Shown here: piece by piece, positions 1 to 7,333 of the stretch | How the letters are laid out: each line of letters starts with the position of its first letter | How positions within the stretch are numbered: the first letter of the stretch is position 1 | From: an uncultured Ruminiclostridium sp. | GTDB lineage: Bacteria; Bacillota; Clostridia; Oscillospirales; Ruminococcaceae | Direction: 5' to 3' | Assembly (NCBI GenBank): GCA_944388385.1 | Contig: CALXIO010000002.1 | Span: forward strand, 57,608-121,607 | DNA: 64,000 nt | The notes under the pieces: model-generated | What the model was told of the DNA's origin: nothing | Databases searched by the model: none | What the model saw: the letters and a program-made list of their open reading frames with translations, nothing else | Position numbers and translations under genes: made by a program

Positions 1-118
1 TTATATCCACAAAAACGGATGAAGGATCATCCGGGATATTTTGTGTATTGCAGGCTGTAATTGAGCTTATAAGCATTACAGCAGACAGGGACAGAGCTAT
101 TATTCTTTTAAACTTCAA
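1..118 (-). CDS. Lipoprotein, N-terminal part only (runs off the left edge)
   Basis: The reading frame starts with TTG at 118, behind an AAGGA ribosome site about 11 bases upstream, and runs off the window. The first residues are basic (MKFKRII), followed by a hydrophobic stretch and a lipobox ending ISSITAC, so the product should be exported and lipid-anchored at the cysteine near residue 22. The mature start is polar (NTQNIPDD). It lies only 17 bases after the stop of the dnaC-like gene on the same strand and may be co-transcribed. Function cannot be told from about 39 residues. The alternative GTG just upstream hits a stop quickly, so TTG is the only sensible start. Confidence 0.6.
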   Translation of the reverse strand, partial: MKFKRIIALSLSAVMLISSITACNTQNIPDDPSSVFVDI

Positions 119-135
119 GGCTTATCACATCCTTT

Positions 136-1086
136 TTAAAGCTGTCTGTAATCATTTCCTTTAAAGGCAAGTATGTTCATGGTGGAAAGCCTTGACACTA
201 CTCTTTCTGTATATCTGTCTGTAAGACCGCTTACTGATAAGTTGGTGCTTATTATTGTAGGCTTTCTTGTGTTTATGCGGGAATTTATTATCTGATAGAT
301 AAGGGAGGAATTATATTCGCTTTTATTTTCTGTACCTAAATCATCAAGAATAAGAAGGTCACATTCCTTTAAGGCTGAAAGGGTATCCCCATCCTTATCT
401 CTGCCGAAATTTTCATTCTGAATTTTAAATATAAGATCCGGCACAGAGCCATATATAACAAAGTATCCCTTTTCAATAACCTTTCTTGCAATACTAAGGG
501 AAAGATGGGTTTTTCCAAGTCCGGTACCGCCCCACATACAAATAGAATTGTTTTCAAGTGAAAAGCTATCGGCATAGGCCTTGCAAAAATCAAAGATTTT
601 TGTCATGGAGGCTTTTATTTTTTCATCCTTATATACTTGAAGGTCAAATTTTTCAAAGGAAAAATTATTTATGGGAATACTCTTGTTAAGCTCCTTTGAA
701 GCTATATCCTTTAATATATCATTAAAGCAGGTGCAATAGGTTCCGTCAGCTGAAATTCCGGTATCATAGCATAGCTTACAGGTGTATATATCATCAAGAT
801 AATCCTCAGGAAAGCCGTTATTTTTAAGTTCCTTTGCCAGGTCATCCTGGAGTAAAAGGTTGTCATCCCTTAGCTTTAATACTGCAGCTTTTTTGTCCTC
901 TTCGGTGGAGGTTATTATTTTAACAAGAAGACTTGAGGTTCTTGACAGCGCAGTTAAGATATTTTCTATTGTCTGACTTTTTTCTGTAACCTCGTTATAG
1001 CGTCTTGAATATTCTGCAAGGTTATCCGCCTTTCTTTTATCCATTATGCTGTGTGCTTTATCATAATATTCCGCAGGAAAATGCAT
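136..1086 (-). CDS. DnaC/DnaI-like helicase-loader ATPase
   Basis: AAA+ ATPase of the DnaC/DnaI/IstB class, 316 residues, expected to help load the replicative helicase at forks. Seen in the sequence: a helical N-terminal part (1-95), a cysteine cluster CKLC and CTC at about 103-120 of the zinc-binding kind found in DnaI-type loaders, Walker A GGTGLGKT at 186-193, Walker B LLILDDLGTE near 245, a sensor-1 stretch ending ISTN, and an RVVSRL arginine-finger region near the C-terminus. It follows the dnaD-domain gene by 17 bases, the usual primosome pair of Firmicutes. An IstB transposition helper is excluded by the N-terminal zinc motif and the absence of a transposase. No dnaB lies in the window. 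Confidence 0.85.
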   Translation of the reverse strand: MHFPAEYYDKAHSIMDKRKADNLAEYSRRYNEVTEKSQTIENILTALSRTSSLLVKIITSTEEDKKAAVLKLRDDNLLLQDDLAKELKNNGFPEDYLDDIYTCKLCYDTGISADGTYCTCFNDILKDIASKELNKSIPINNFSFEKFDLQVYKDEKIKASMTKIFDFCKAYADSFSLENNSICMWGGTGLGKTHLSLSIARKVIEKGYFVIYGSVPDLIFKIQNENFGRDKDGDTLSALKECDLLILDDLGTENKSEYNSSLIYQIINSRINTRKPTIISTNLSVSGLTDRYTERVVSRLSTMNILAFKGNDYRQL

Positions 1087-1103
1087 ATTTATACTCCTTT
1101 ATA

Positions 1104-2108
1104 TCAGTTTTCACCTGACCATTTTTTGTTCAGCTTATCCTTATCAATAGAGGATTTCTGAAAGTCCTTCAGGGATTCCTTTTCGTTTTGATTTTTATGT
1201 AATTCTATATCAGCAAGAATCATTTCCTCGGTGGTGAGATTTTTCTCTTTCCATTTTTCGATTATGCTGTTCATATAATTTGCATTATATTTGCCTATGG
1301 TATCAATACATCTGTCATAGGCTATGGCCACAAGCTCATAGGAATAACCCCATTCATTAAACCATTTTTGGGCATATTCCTTTTCATTTTTAGAAAGGGA
1401 GCGTGAAATACCTAAAATCTTTTTTAAGTCAGATTCCGCTGTTTTTTTGCTATATAATTCAGAAATTCGCTGATCCGCCTTTTCAATGGTAACTATACCG
1501 TTTTCAACCCAATCCATGGCGGTGGCCTTCATATACTTAGGGGTTGCCTTGCCTATGCCGTTGGCGAACTGTATCAGCATACAGGTAACCTCACAAGGAA
1601 GCCCTATCTCATTCACTATGGTTATAATTGCGTTCTGCTCGTTTGAAGTAAGGGGTTTTCCAAAGCAGGCCTCGGCGCAGTTAAATACAAACTGTAGCTT
1701 TTCGTTATCCTTTAATTCCTTGGAAATTTCCACGGGAGAAAAATAAGGATCTCTGAGAGCCGTTGCCCTTATAAGCTCAAGCCGGTCTGATTTTAATTCC
1801 TCTATCGGCTGTGTATGGATAACAGCTTTTGATTCCGGCTTTTGCTTTACTGTTCCCTCTTCGGATTTTGTAAACAATCCAATCTCACACCAGAAGGTAA
1901 TTGCATCGCAAACATCATCCTCATTTATGGACAAGGCATCTGCAATATCCATGCTGTCGGGGGAACTGTCCGCATTACGAAGCATATATAATAATACCTT
2001 CAGACTGTTGCCGGAAGCGAGCTTTATGTATTTGTCAACCACTTCTGAGGGTACAGCAAAAATATTTGACCATGCACCCAGATTTAATTTAAAATTCAAT
2101 CCTATCAC
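1104..2108 (-). CDS. DnaD-domain primosome protein
   Basis: 334 residues with two DnaD-like C-terminal domains, at about 135-205 and 220-300. The YxxI/YA pattern of DnaD appears as YMKATAMDWVENGI and again as YMNSIIEKWKEKNL, each followed by charged residues. The N-terminal 90 residues look like the winged-helix part of DnaD/DnaB primosome proteins. The role by family is DNA remodelling and helicase loading during restart or initiation. It is the first gene of a pair with the downstream loader ATPase. The start at 2108 gives a good N-terminus (MIGLNFKLNLGAW). An inverted repeat at 2190-2206 and a TATAAT-like box (2215-2220, minus strand) lie upstream. Confidence 0.85.
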   Translation of the reverse strand: MIGLNFKLNLGAWSNIFAVPSEVVDKYIKLASGNSLKVLLYMLRNADSSPDSMDIADALSINEDDVCDAITFWCEIGLFTKSEEGTVKQKPESKAVIHTQPIEELKSDRLELIRATALRDPYFSPVEISKELKDNEKLQFVFNCAEACFGKPLTSNEQNAIITIVNEIGLPCEVTCMLIQFANGIGKATPKYMKATAMDWVENGIVTIEKADQRISELYSKKTAESDLKKILGISRSLSKNEKEYAQKWFNEWGYSYELVAIAYDRCIDTIGKYNANYMNSIIEKWKEKNLTTEEMILADIELHKNQNEKESLKDFQKSSIDKDKLNKKWSGEN

Positions 2109-2189
2109 CCAAAACTAAATATATATGTATTAAAACATTAAAAAAATTTAATGTTTCAGTGAGCTTTTTTGCTTCAGCCCATAAAATCT

Positions 2190-2206
2190 GTGTGAGAAAT
2201 TCACAC
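2190..2206. promoter_or_regulatory. Inverted repeat upstream of dnaD gene, possible operator
   Basis: GTGTGA, 5 bases, TCACAC. It lies between a TATAAT-like box at 2215-2220 (minus strand, no good -35) and the dnaD start, so it would fall near the transcription start. A repressor site is the simplest reading; no matching regulator is identified. Confidence 0.35.
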
Positions 2207-2237
2207 CCAGTGTTATTATATCATATTTTATATGAAA

Positions 2238-2503
2238 TTGCACTACTTTTTTATAAAAAAAATAAAATACTCCAAAGCCAGACCCGACCTTGGAGTTAAT
2301 TATTTAATTTTATCAGCCTCTTTAAAAAAATTGCACTACTTTTTTATAAAAAAATAAAATACTCCAAAGCCGTTCCCGACCTTGGAGTTAATTATTTAAT
2401 TTTATCAGCCTTTTAAAAAAATTGCACTACTATTTTATAAAAAAATAAAATACTCCGAAGCCAGACCCGACCTCGGAGTACATTATTTACTTTTATCAGC
2501 CTC
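2238..2503 (-). terminator. Three tandem copies of a rho-independent terminator
   Basis: A unit of about 92 bp starts at 2238, 2331 and 2422. Each copy, read on the minus strand, holds a CTCC...GGAG hairpin followed by TATTTTATTTTTTT. The copy nearest the non-coding gene (2422-2503) has CTCCGAGG pairing with CTTCGGAG; the other two have CTCCAAGG with CTTTGGAG. The A to G and T to C changes fall at paired positions, so the stem is preserved. The loops also differ (GGGTCT against GGGAAC). The array closes the large non-coding transcript upstream and insulates the dnaD gene. Confidence 0.8.
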
Positions 2504-3265
2504 GGATTACATCCGGGCTCTTATGCAACTGTGATCTTCACAGCATTTGACCATTTATTTAAAGTACGTAGCGTGTACTTATTTGTTTTCAGTACATGGG
2601 ACCATACCTCACTGTGTTTTAATAATTTTGTACATTACCTTATGTCCTAGACTATATACTGAAATCATTTGAAACACATCCTTAATATCTCAAAAACTCG
2701 TTTCTTTGATCGAATCATTGAATATAGCCCTTGACTGAAACCTTTTCATACATTTCAATCACCCAGCCTTTATTGTCGTGAACGATCTATATAAACGCAA
2801 TGTTGCGGTCTATTCGCACCTTGTGCGGATAATATAACAGGGACCTATTTCTTTTTCTGATTATACACCTTTCTGCGCCTGTTCAGTTAAAGCTTTCGGT
2901 AGCTGTTCTTTGGTTTATCCGTTTTCACAATCTGTCTTGACTGATTTATCGGGTAACTCCCTATCAGCATGGATGTCAATCAGTACCGTTTGAGTATTCT
3001 GTTGATCTATCTTTATATTTCACGAGTCTCGACAGACTGTGATTCGGATGATATTTCAATTTCGCCCACCGGACTCGCCTCCTTCTCGACTTTAATTTAT
3101 ACACATACACCGACTGTGTATAGTTAAACGAACTCACTTTATTATGCTCAAATGTAATTCACCAAGCTGTTCGTTTTGTCTGGGCCGGAACTTAAACTCT
3201 GAGAATTTATTTGCGGTACAACCCATCTGGGTTTTACGGCTTCTCTTGTTTTATTCCCTTTCCTT
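2450..3265 (-). ncRNA. Putative large structured non-coding RNA (~815 nt), class unassigned
   Basis: No plausible protein gene lies here on either strand, yet the stretch has a consensus minus-strand promoter at 3272-3300 and ends in tandem terminators. Many local stems are visible on the minus strand: AACCC/GGGTT, AACGAAC/GTTCGTT, TACAC/GTGTA, ACTGATT/AATCAGT, CGCAA/TTGCG, TGAAA/TTTCA, AAGTAC/GTACTT, CTGTGA/TCACAG and CGGAT/ATCCG. Size, isolation and hairpin density recall the ornate large RNAs of Firmicutes and phages (OLE, GOLLD, ROOL), but I cannot recognise a diagnostic motif and do not assign it. RNase P, tmRNA and SRP RNA are unlikely: their signature sequences are absent. The 5' end is set seven bases after the -10 box and the 3' end at the first terminator. 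Confidence 0.65.
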
Positions 3266-3271
3266 AATTAT

Positions 3272-3300
3272 ATATTACCATACGGGTAGCCTTTTGTCAA
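3272..3300 (-). promoter_or_regulatory. Consensus sigma-A promoter for the large ncRNA
   Basis: On the minus strand: TTGACA (3295-3300), 17-base spacer, TAATAT (3272-3277). It points away from the DUF1292 gene and into the non-coding region; the predicted start is near 3265. Confidence 0.8.
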
Positions 3301-3479
3301 CAGATTTTAAAAATATTGTTGCACAAATTGAACAATATTAATTTATATAAATTAGCTAAAGTTACACAGTTTTCACAATAGACAGTCGAAAATTGTTAGT
3401 TTATAACTTAAATTTTGTATTTTCGGATTGCTGTAAAAATTTTCAATGTGTAATTATTATAAAATCGCATATAATACCC

Positions 3480-3508
3480 TTGACAAAGTTCCCTTATTCG
3501 TGTACAAT
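3480..3508 (+). promoter_or_regulatory. Promoter of the DUF1292 gene
   Basis: TTGACA (3480-3485), 17-base spacer, TACAAT (3503-3508), about 40 bases before the start codon at 3549. Confidence 0.75.
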
Positions 3509-3548
3509 GAAATTACAGAGATTAGCCAAATGCGAAAGGAAACTTGAT

Positions 3549-3860
3549 ATGTCTGAAGAACTTGAAATGTTAGATGAAGAATATACCCCTGAGCTTATTG
3601 ATCTTGAGGATGAGGACGGCAACACCGTAACCTTTGAGATCATTGACGGTATGGAGTTTGAGGGTAATAACTATTATGCACTTATCCCCTATTCAGAGGA
3701 AGAAAGTGACGAAACCGAAGATGAATTTGTAATTTTAAAGGAAGTTATGAAGGACGGCGAGCCCTTCCTTGCTACCATTGACAGCGATGAAGAAAACGAT
3801 CGTGTGGGTGCTGCTTTCCTTGAAAGATTTTCCGTTATTTTCGGTGAGGAAGAAGAATAA
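3549..3860 (+). CDS. DUF1292 acidic protein (YrzB-like)
   Basis: 103 residues starting MSEELEMLDEEY, chosen because AAAGGA lies 8 bases upstream. The family is short, very acidic and common in Firmicutes, often near mreB or rarA-type loci; its molecular role is not known. The recognisable core is LEDEDGNTVTFEIIDG, then YYALIPYSEEE and EFVILKEV. The protein is soluble, without signal or membrane segments, and ends in an acidic tail (FGEEEE). It has its own promoter and is followed directly by the 6S RNA gene. Confidence 0.8.
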   Translation: MSEELEMLDEEYTPELIDLEDEDGNTVTFEIIDGMEFEGNNYYALIPYSEEESDETEDEFVILKEVMKDGEPFLATIDSDEENDRVGAAFLERFSVIFGEEEE

Positions 3861-3863
3861 TAA

Positions 3864-4058
3864 TTTACTGCCTTGTGCGTGAATGTGTGATCGTTACGGA
3901 TCCAACACTTATTAAATAGGGATTTCTACTCCGGCTAGCGGAGCTGCATGCCTCCCTTACCTGCAAAGGATAAGGAAAGGAAACACGAAACTGTCGGGAG
4001 ATTTTACCCACCGTGCTATGTACGGGTTTTATACATCACACTAACGGCAAGGTGGTCC
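3864..4058 (+). ncRNA. ssrS: 6S RNA (ssrS)
   Basis: About 190 nt that bind the RNA polymerase housekeeping holoenzyme as a promoter mimic in stationary phase (family knowledge). Seen here: ACTGCCTTG at 3867-3875 pairs with CAAGGTGGT at 4048-4056 as a nine-pair closing stem. Inside it lie a purine-rich, weakly paired central region and an inner helix (CTCCGG/CGGAG), and a strong terminator follows. No ORF fits. The place between DUF1292, TauE and rarA also fits, since Firmicute 6S genes often sit by rarA. Assignment rests on architecture and context, not on an alignment. Confidence 0.65.
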
Positions 4059-4069
4059 TTACATATTCA

Positions 4070-4100
4070 GCCTTACTGCTTTATGCAGTAAGGCTTTTTT
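4070..4100 (+). terminator. Terminator after 6S RNA
   Basis: GCCTTACTGC (4070-4079) pairs perfectly with GCAGTAAGGC (4085-4094), followed by six T. Confidence 0.9.
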
Positions 4101-4102
4101 AT

Positions 4103-4130
4103 TTGCATAATTATATTTTTTCCGTATAAA
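4103..4130 (+). promoter_or_regulatory. Promoter of the TauE/SafE pair
   Basis: TTGCAT (4103-4108), 16-base spacer, TATAAA (4125-4130), ending 11 bases before the ATG at 4142, so the leader is very short. Confidence 0.5.
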
Positions 4131-4141
4131 ATAAGGGTGCT

Positions 4142-4492
4142 ATGAAAAAATACAAGGATTATTTTTACGGATTTTTATGCGGTGTTCTTAACGGTCTGTT
4201 CGGAGCGGGAGGCGGGGTTATTGCAGTTCCCTGCCTTGAAAAAAGCGGACTTGAGCAAAAAAAGGCCCATGCAAGCTCAGTTGCCCTTATATTTATATTA
4301 AGCCTTGTTACCTTTGTTATCTATCTGCTTAATGACAGGATTGATTTTAAGGCGGCTATGGACTATATTCCTTATGGATTTATAGGGGCTGTTATAGGTA
4401 CTGCTCTTCTTAAAAAAATGCCCGGCAAGTGGCTGAGAAAGGCATTCGCCCTTATGATAATTGCCGGTGCAATCAGGATAATGTTCACATGA
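4142..4492 (+). CDS. TauE/SafE-type permease, first half
   Basis: 116 residues with four probable membrane segments. It opens with the repeat signature GFLCGVLNGLFGAGGGVIAVP, typical of TauE/SafE (sulfite or organosulfonate exporter, DUF81) half-repeats, followed by HASSVALIFILSLVTF. Usual family members are about 250 residues with two such halves in one chain. Here the second half is a separate gene whose ATG overlaps this stop (ATGA at 4489-4492), so the two are almost certainly translated together and should form a heteromeric carrier in the membrane. The substrate is unknown. Confidence 0.75.
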   Translation: MKKYKDYFYGFLCGVLNGLFGAGGGVIAVPCLEKSGLEQKKAHASSVALIFILSLVTFVIYLLNDRIDFKAAMDYIPYGFIGAVIGTALLKKMPGKWLRKAFALMIIAGAIRIMFT

Positions 4493-4998
4493 ATGTAATA
4501 ATAGGAATATTAACAGGAACAGCCGCCTCCATGGGTCTTGGCGGCGGCTTTATAATTCTTATTTATCTTTCTGCCTTTACCGATACAAGGCAGGATATAG
4601 CCCAGGGGATAAATCTGCTGTTCTTTTTGCCTATCGCCTTACTTTCAATAGTTATCCATATTAAAAATAAGCTGATAGATAAGAAAACGGTTATCCGGTA
4701 TATTATCCCGGGGATTATAGGGGTGCTTTGCGGCAGCGGTATATCCCTTATGCTGGATACTGGGATACTGAGAAAGCTATTTGCAGGAGTGATACTGATA
4801 GTTGGCATAAGGGAGCTTTTCAAAAAGGAAAAGCCTACTTCTTCCCCTTTATCATATCACGATAAGCCTTTGCCTGCTGTTCAAGCTTGTTGTCCCCAAA
4901 ATGATAATAAACCCTGTCCTTTATCTCATCCGGAAGATACTGCTGCTCCACATAATGATTGGGAAAATCATGGGGATAGAGATAATTCTGACCCTTGA
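4489..4998 (+). CDS. TauE/SafE-type permease, second half
   Basis: 169 residues from the ATG that overlaps the stop of the first half by four bases. The second TauE repeat begins NVIIGILTGTAASMGLGGGF, and about four membrane segments end near residue 110 (VGIRELFKKEK). The last 55 residues are a hydrophilic, Cys/Pro-rich tail that reads through 164 bases antisense to the 3' end of rarA. That tail looks like accidental extension after loss of a stop codon rather than a domain. Confidence 0.7.
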   Translation: MNVIIGILTGTAASMGLGGGFIILIYLSAFTDTRQDIAQGINLLFFLPIALLSIVIHIKNKLIDKKTVIRYIIPGIIGVLCGSGISLMLDTGILRKLFAGVILIVGIRELFKKEKPTSSPLSYHDKPLPAVQACCPQNDNKPCPLSHPEDTAAPHNDWENHGDRDNSDP

Positions 4999-6082
4999 CA
5001 GCCGCCCCCTCACCGTCATAATGCTTATTCTGAAGGTGTCTTGGGAAATCTCCGGTTTTGCCGTTATTAACATCATCAAGGGCGGCGGCAATAGCCATAT
5101 AGGCGCTGTTTGACTTAGGGGAGGTAGCAAGAAGCACCACCGCATCAGCAAGGGGAATTCTCGCCTCAGGAAGGCCAAGCTGTAAGGCGCTATCCACACA
5201 AGCCTTAACTATGGGAATTGCCATGGGATAGGCAAGCCCTATATCCTCTGCGGCAATAACAAGAAGTCGTCTGCAAAGTGAGGTAAGATCTCCTGCGGCT
5301 ATAAGCCTTGCCATATAGTGAAGCGCCGCATTTTCATCTGAGCCTCTTATGGATTTCTGAAGGGCGGATAATATATCATAGTGCATATCTCCGTCACGGT
5401 CATAATTCATACTGCTTTTCTGAGTGAGCAATTTGGCATTTTCAAGGGTGATTTCATCATCAGCCGCCATTACGCAAAGCTCTGCTGTGTTTACAGCCTT
5501 TCTCACATCTCCGCCGCAACCATAGGCTATATGCTCTATAACCCCATCCTCAATGGGCATTTCCCTGCCCTCCTCCTTTATCATTATGTAAAAGGCTCTT
5601 TTTATTGCAGGAATGGTGTCATCGGCGGTTATGGGCTTAAATTCAAATACGGTGCAACGGGATAAAATAGCGGAATAGATATAGAAATAGGGATTTTCCG
5701 TGGTGGAGGCTATAAGGGTAATATCGCCGTTTTCGATATATTGCAGAAGCGTCTGCTGCTGCTTTTTATTAAGATACTGGATTTCGTCCAAAAACAGAAG
5801 TATACCATCAGCGGCATCAAGTGTACCTAAATCGGAAATTATATCCTTAATATCCGCTGTGGAACATTCTGTGCCGTTTAGCTTTCTCAGGCTCATATTG
5901 GTTTTCTTAGCTATGATATTGGCAACGGTGGTTTTACCTACACCACTGCTTCCGTAGAAAATCATATTAGGGATTTTGCCCTTTTCTATAATATTATAAA
6001 GAGGCTTACCCTTTGCTAAAATATGCTTTTGTCCCACTACCTCATCTAAGGTGGTGGGTCTTATTCTGTCGGCCAGCGGCAT
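4835..6082 (-). CDS. rarA: Replication-associated recombination protein A (RarA/MgsA)
   Basis: 415-residue AAA+ ATPase of the RarA/MgsA/WRNIP1 family, acting at stalled forks. Seen: N-terminal PLADRIRPTTLDEVVGQ, Walker A GSSGVGKTT near residue 48, Walker B LLFLDEIQYLNK near 97, sensor-1 ASTTENPYF, the conserved AEDIGLA and PLADAVVLLA stretches, and the C-terminal YPHDFPNHYVEQQYLPD. The length is normal. An AAGAAGGGAT ribosome site precedes the ATG. The 3' end overlaps the convergent TauE gene by 164 bases. A prs gene lies upstream, separated by a terminator hairpin, so rarA may need its own promoter or read-through. Confidence 0.95.
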   Translation of the reverse strand: MPLADRIRPTTLDEVVGQKHILAKGKPLYNIIEKGKIPNMIFYGSSGVGKTTVANIIAKKTNMSLRKLNGTECSTADIKDIISDLGTLDAADGILLFLDEIQYLNKKQQQTLLQYIENGDITLIASTTENPYFYIYSAILSRCTVFEFKPITADDTIPAIKRAFYIMIKEEGREMPIEDGVIEHIAYGCGGDVRKAVNTAELCVMAADDEITLENAKLLTQKSSMNYDRDGDMHYDILSALQKSIRGSDENAALHYMARLIAAGDLTSLCRRLLVIAAEDIGLAYPMAIPIVKACVDSALQLGLPEARIPLADAVVLLATSPKSNSAYMAIAAALDDVNNGKTGDFPRHLQNKHYDGEGAAVKGQNYLYPHDFPNHYVEQQYLPDEIKDRVYYHFGDNKLEQQAKAYRDMIKGKK

Positions 6083-6110
6083 TTTATCCCTTCTTTCCTA
6101 TAAATTATAA

Positions 6111-6129
6111 GGAGAGCATTACGCTCTCC
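6111..6129 (-). terminator. Hairpin between prs and rarA
   Basis: GGAGAGC and GCTCTCC with a five-base loop, followed on the minus strand by TTATAATTTA. The T run is weak, so partial read-through into rarA is possible. Confidence 0.55.
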
Positions 6130-6136
6130 TTAAGTA

Positions 6137-7285
6137 TCAGTCATTCTTGTGCTTTTCCAGAAGCATACTTATCTTTAAGTGGGGATCGATAACCTTGCTT
6201 GTGGACATATCGTGGTTAAGTGCGGCAATAAGATATGCTATATACTTTGATACATCAACCTCGCAGAACCATTCTCTCTTTAATAAATCGGGAGTGCGGT
6301 AGGTAAGGTTTGTACCGAATACATAGTCAATCTTACCCTCTTCATAAGCCTTATCAAACTTTTCAAGACCGTTTGTGAAGATGGGATATGTAGCGTAAGC
6401 AAAAATTCTCTTTGCCTTACGCTTTTTAAGCTCAATGGCAATATCAAGCATGGATTCACCGGAGGAAATAATATCATCCGCAATAAATACATCCTTGCCC
6501 TCTACTGAATTACCAAGGTACTCGTGAGCTACTATGGGGTTGCGGCCGTTTACTATTCTTGAATAGTCACGGCGCTTATAGAACATACCTAAATCAACAC
6601 CAAGCACAGATGCGTAGTACATATTTCTGTTCATAGCACCTTCATCGGGGCTTACTACCATGAAATGCTCCTTATCCAGCTTTAAGTCGGTAACGTTATT
6701 GAACATTGCCTTTAAAACCTGATATGTGGGGATAACATTATCAAAGCCCATAAGAGGAATTGCATTGCAAACTCTGGGGTCATGAGCATCAAAGGTGATA
6801 ACATTTGATACGCCCATGTTTTCAAGCTCCTGTAATGCTACTGCACAGTCAAGGGACTCACGGTAATTTCTTCTGTGCTGCCTGCCGCCGTAAAGGATAG
6901 GCATAATTACATTTATTCTGTGAGCCTTACCGCCGATAGCCTGAATAATACGCTTTAAATTCTGAAAATGATCGTCGGGGGACATTGAGTTTTCCTGGCC
7001 GAACAGCTTATACTTACAGCTGTAATTTCCCACATCCACAATAATGAATATATCATCACCGCGAACGGTACTCTTGATAAGACCCTTACCGTCACCGGAG
7101 GAAAATCTGGGGCACTCGTTTTCGATAAGTAATGTATCGTAGTTGTAGCCTGCGGCCTTTGACCACTCAATAAGATAACCGTTGATTTTTTCGCCAAGCT
7201 CCTCTGCACCTTCAAGGGCAATAAGTCCTAAGGGTGCCACCTTTGAGGAGTTTGAGAATAATATCTCACTTGCTTTTGTTGTCAT
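6137..7285 (-). CDS. prs: Ribose-phosphate pyrophosphokinase (PRPP synthetase)
   Basis: 382 residues that make PRPP from ribose 5-phosphate and ATP for purine, pyrimidine, His and NAD synthesis. Seen: INVIMPILYGGRQHR (ATP-binding loop region), NVITFDAHDPR (the metal and catalytic histidine region), VVSPDEGAMNR (pyrophosphate-side loop) and the PRPP loop DVFIADDIISSGES near residue 270. It is longer than the usual ~315-residue Prs, with extra N- and C-terminal segments, a variant found in Clostridia. Start: ATG at 7285, or TTG at 7291 which lies closer to the GGAAAG ribosome site. It is the last gene of xylB-fsa-glyA-prs, spaced 40-50 bases. Confidence 0.85.
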   Translation of the reverse strand: MTTKASEILFSNSSKVAPLGLIALEGAEELGEKINGYLIEWSKAAGYNYDTLLIENECPRFSSGDGKGLIKSTVRGDDIFIIVDVGNYSCKYKLFGQENSMSPDDHFQNLKRIIQAIGGKAHRINVIMPILYGGRQHRRNYRESLDCAVALQELENMGVSNVITFDAHDPRVCNAIPLMGFDNVIPTYQVLKAMFNNVTDLKLDKEHFMVVSPDEGAMNRNMYYASVLGVDLGMFYKRRDYSRIVNGRNPIVAHEYLGNSVEGKDVFIADDIISSGESMLDIAIELKKRKAKRIFAYATYPIFTNGLEKFDKAYEEGKIDYVFGTNLTYRTPDLLKREWFCEVDVSKYIAYLIAALNHDMSTSKVIDPHLKISMLLEKHKND

Positions 7286-7333
7286 TTTCAAATAACTTTC
7301 CTTTCTATAACCGGTTTATAACCCGCCTTGTTC

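Noticed and set aside
2238..2503. CRISPR-like repeat array.
   Set aside because: Units are contiguous, about 92 bp, with no spacers, and each is a terminator. No cas genes are present in the window.
3144..3341. A 65-residue plus-strand protein gene.
   Set aside because: It runs antisense through the ncRNA promoter, has no ribosome site and has a composition unlike the other genes.
3864..4058. SRP RNA, tmRNA or a riboswitch for the TauE gene.
   Set aside because: No SRP GGAA-tetraloop signature, no tmRNA tag frame or CCA end; closing stem, length and the rarA neighbourhood fit 6S better.
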